From Glandiceps talaboti (taxonomy: Eukaryota; Hemichordata; Enteropneusta; Spengelidae), in contig NC_135549.1 of assembly GCF_964340395.1 (NCBI RefSeq), positions 16,206,342 through 16,270,341 of the forward strand: a stretch of DNA of 64,000 nt. Reading direction: 5' to 3'. Under the pieces are notes generated by a model. It was not told where the DNA came from and made no database searches. It was given only the letters and a program-made list of their open reading frames with translations. Position numbers and translations under genes: made by a program. This document shows positions 60,420-64,000 of this stretch, piece after piece (the stretch's first letter is position 1; each line of letters opens with the position of its first letter).

Positions 60420-63400
60420 ATGCTTTTATCTGGCCCCTGAACACACAAGGTTAGCCTCCATAGTAAGCTGGGTGGTCGACCTGGCAAGTGTGTGTGTGGA
60501 AATAAAACTTGTCAGGTCAACCATCAACCTTTCCGTGGAGACTAATTCAAATGCTAAATGAAAAAAAAAAGTCAGACAAATGCCAGGGATTCGAAAATAT
60601 TCTTTCCTTTATTGACAAATCGGTAGAAATGGGCAAGTTCAATAAATACTCCTTGTGCTCATTAAATTACACTCAATGCATGAGTCTAAGGATAACTTAC
60701 TAGCTAAGAAATACCTACATTGATTACCTCAACAACTCTCCTAGAAATCACAAAATAACACTCAAGTAGTTAGTTTTTTTTGTCAACAACCAAAATGTCA
60801 TGGTTTGGGTCATATTACACACATACCACTAATTTAGTATAAGTGCTAACATACTAGCACTTGTGTTTGTTCGTCATTTGCCATTTTGGTACATAAATCC
60901 ACAGTCTGTGATAAATCACTTAAAATATGTTATTTCAAGTTGGTGCTTAGAAATATTGTTGCGGCACCTAATATAACTGTCATGATTTATTGTGCATAAA
61001 TCAAACATTTCGAGTGGAAGTAATGTCTGAAGAAATTTTTTCCCAAGTGATTTTTTGTATTGTTAGCGGCTGAATACACTTGCCTTGTGTGAAATGGTTT
61101 AGTGCATATAAAGGTTCAAGAGATGTGACTTTCTTGCCGACAAACTAGTGGACTCCCCTTTCATGACCGTTCAGGGTTTCCATTCCTATCATATGATCAC
61201 TTAGAATCAACACATAAACAAAGGACTGAAACACATTTATTTGTTAATTTTTTTTTACTTTGACTGGTTAAAAATTGTGGATTAAATAAATCAAGATATT
61301 ACCAAATTTATGATTTATATGTACTTGTATATTTTAGTTTTTAGTTTACAACATCATATTACATGAACAGCTCATATGTGCTACTATAAGAAAAGTCATA
61401 TTTTGACCATGTCTTTCCACCGGGGTAAATCTTGAGCAGAGGATGTGTAAATGTGGCAAGTATGAGACGAAGTTCCACCTTTGACTTAACTTACCCCCCA
61501 TCGGTGATATTTCCTCTGGGGTAGTAGACAGTCAAAAGCAGTACTGCATCTCGTACTACCCCTGGACAAAGATGGTGGTAAGGTGGGTCACAGGTTGGGT
61601 AAAGGTGGGTAAATTGGACTTTTCGTGTAGTGGTGTTTATGGTGCTTCTGTTCAATCTCTCATACCATAGGCTTGTAACTAGAAATGGTAAATAATTGCA
61701 TTTGTTTCTAATTACTGTTCCATACTAACTCTCTTCGACTGTACATGTCCAAGTGTTTATGGTGTTGAATTCAGGAAAAGATGTGTTATAGATCAAACAT
61801 ACCAAACTTTGGACTAAAATTTATAAGCATTAATGTCTTCTGTCACATATTTCCATCTTATAAGGTTTCCATTCGGAAAGCAATCTTAGGGTAGGGAGTT
61901 TTCTGTTTACTCTCATTGGAATGAACTTTATTTCTATCGATGGCAAAATGTTAGCTTTAAAGATTGGAATTTTGAAAAATTGGGTACTACTGTGAGATAT
62001 CCTTGAAAAAAGCCATGAGGCATAAATATCCGAATTAAAATGTGAGGCAAGATAACTAATATATGCAATCAAAAAAAAAAACACTTTACAAATGTACACC
62101 TACAATAATATTCACAAATATATATGTACAGGAAACACAAAATATAATGTAATACTTTAAATGGTATACTTTTGGATGGCCGAGGGGGGGGGGGGGACTT
62201 TAACCCCTTCTTATGATTACCATTAAATATTTAACCACTCCAAAACAACAGAAGTGTTGTGCTATTCTGTTTTGATGGACACAAGCTGAGTTTATACACT
62301 TTTTGTTGGTAATTTTATGCTGCATATTTGTATCTTATTCCCCAATATTTTTCTTCCTTCTGCCAAGGAAAATATGAGTGACCTATGGAGCCTTTGACAA
62401 CCCTTGGGTCACAAGTCTTTTCTGGCTGAATTAAGGAAAATATTGGAGAATAACATAATTATACCAGTGCCAGTAGTATCAAAGAAAAATTGGGGAAAGT
62501 AATGGTAAAGTTGAACGTTTTGACTCATATTTTGAACACAGCAGAACCAATGACATAGATACGCATTGTCATGATATACACGCGCGTTGTCCTGACGTAC
62601 ATGCACATTGCTGTGATGTAGAACAACCATAGGGCATATTCCATATGTTTTGTTTGATTTGTGAGATGTGCCAATGAGCAATTCCTGTCATTCTCTTATT
62701 CATGTGGTGTAGTGCCTCTAATTACCAACCTATATACCATACTTCATAGAATGATAACATGGATAGTACAAACAAATTTTACTTCCATGCATTATGTGCT
62801 GTTTAGTAATACCAAATTATCAAGCTCATAGTTGTAGGCATGAATTCCAATTTTTTTTTTTTTTATGAAAACAGTTGAATCCTGTCACTTAAACTAAAGG
62901 CCATGTAATGTTCTTTACAAAGTAATGTACATACATCTCTGTTTCAATGTTATTTCCTAAGCTATTGAGATTGCCTTCGCTACATATTTGGCACATGGCA
63001 AGTGAGGTGATATATTTATTTTTTTTAAAAATCAAAAGTCTGCAATTTGATCTGCACATGATTACGAAACACTGTGTTGTTTTGTATATTACAATTGAAG
63101 TATTGTGAAAAAACCAAACTATTCAGAAGTAAGAACCTTATGTGACAATATTCATTATATGTACAAAAATACATAACAGTTCACTTGCTCCTGCATTTAT
63201 AGACAAAAAAAACACTTCACATTCATAGCAAACACTTTCATACATTGCTGTTTTTTTTCTTCTACATTACTAAATAATTAGCCATTATACTTTTTTTTAA
63301 GTTACAAACCTTGGATCAAAAACCCCAGCAGAAAGTCTGTCTGGTAATATTTTGATGAATTATTCCTATTGGATTCTACATCCTACTACTTCTACATAAT

Positions 63401-64000
63401 TTGTAACTTCTGACCCTGATGAAGGAATAAACACTCCAAAATAAAAACATGTACAAAACTATACACACACAAAGGCAATGACGGAGATATCGTTGAAATC
63501 TGTCATTTTAAAAATCAACTTTGATAAATAGTTTACAAAAGATAATAAACAACAATAGGACATAACATTTGGCATTATATTTACAAAAATACAAAGTCCT
63601 TTTTTTTTTCTCAAAAAAAGTGACCGACGGGCAACAAAAGTTCACCTAAGAATTACTCCTGACGTGTTTTTATTGCTGTGTTGCACTTTTTGCGTTATAG
63701 GCATCTGGGTCACCTTTGTCCATGATTAGTAAAAAAAAAAGACATGTACATGCCCAAATACTATAATTCTACGATGAAGTTTACATAATCTAATGAAAGT
63801 GTACTTCTTGCTGTGCAAACTACCATGATTATGTACAATTTTGAAAATCGCCTAAAAAAGCTTTTTACTCTTTTTTTCTATGTATTTATTTGTTTCCATT
63901 TGCATCAATCTTGTAAATGGAATTGTAGAGTATTATGTAGTAAACTCTACACTAGGTTTAATATACAAGGTGGCAGTGGCTATTATTGATGCATGGAAAT
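60420..64000. other. gene-free stretch at right end
   Basis: T-rich and A-rich DNA with several homopolymer runs, including G runs near 62186-62197. No supported exon on either strand. Part could be the 3' UTR of a convergent gene beyond the window, which I cannot test. Confidence 0.4.

Noticed and set aside
62409-62681. 90-codon minus-strand frame near the right end
   Set aside because: No recognisable domain or splice support.

Overview
The window looks like a piece of a nuclear genome from an invertebrate animal, most likely marine. It has multi-exon genes with canonical GT-AG introns of about 0.4-5 kb, AT-rich non-coding DNA, and an extreme load of microsatellites. It also carries several non-autonomous mobile-element families. 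Gene content (TRPC channel, hemopexin-repeat secreted protein, DUF11-like plus Asp-box extracellular protein) fits an amphioxus, hemichordate or lophotrochozoan. I cannot fix the species from sequence alone.

Layout. Positions 1-18.5 kb hold no gene I can support: simple repeats, a composite repeat with a retrotransposon tail inserted in it (3.0-4.3 kb), and a truncated TIR element (17.77 kb). At 18.66-21.00 kb (+) lies a complete three-exon gene for a secreted protein made of one four-bladed hemopexin domain, with a plausible TATA/Inr promoter. Its second intron contains a ~640 bp foldback element with a (GA)n core. From 40.47 down to 23.88 kb (-) lies a 13-exon gene for a ~731-residue secreted protein: signal peptide, DUF11-like beta-sandwich repeats, a Cys-rich module, and an Asp-box segment. 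Its introns hold a 66-bp higher-order minisatellite, (GATT)n/(GACT)n arrays, a SINE nested in a TIR element, and a large foldback element. From 48.44 to 60.02 kb (+) lies a nine-exon gene for a divergent TRPC cation channel of 733 residues. It has a reduced ankyrin region, an intact TRP_2 segment, six membrane helices, an unusually long pore-to-S6 loop and the EWKF TRP box. Its introns hold a clean MITE, repeated splice-donor-like units, and trinucleotide and 217-bp repeats. Positions 60.4-64 kb show no supported gene.

The three genes are different membrane or extracellular proteins and do not form an obvious pathway; they are ordinary neighbours in a repeat-rich genome. The most interesting material is in the repeats. 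A composite element family (hairpin, microsatellite, conserved block, ~147-bp tandem core) occurs at three places. Several undescribed TIR/foldback families are present. Donor-like units are tandemly repeated just after TRPC exon 2. All exon joins were derived by hand from splice sites, phase continuity and family fit; no transcript or database search was available.
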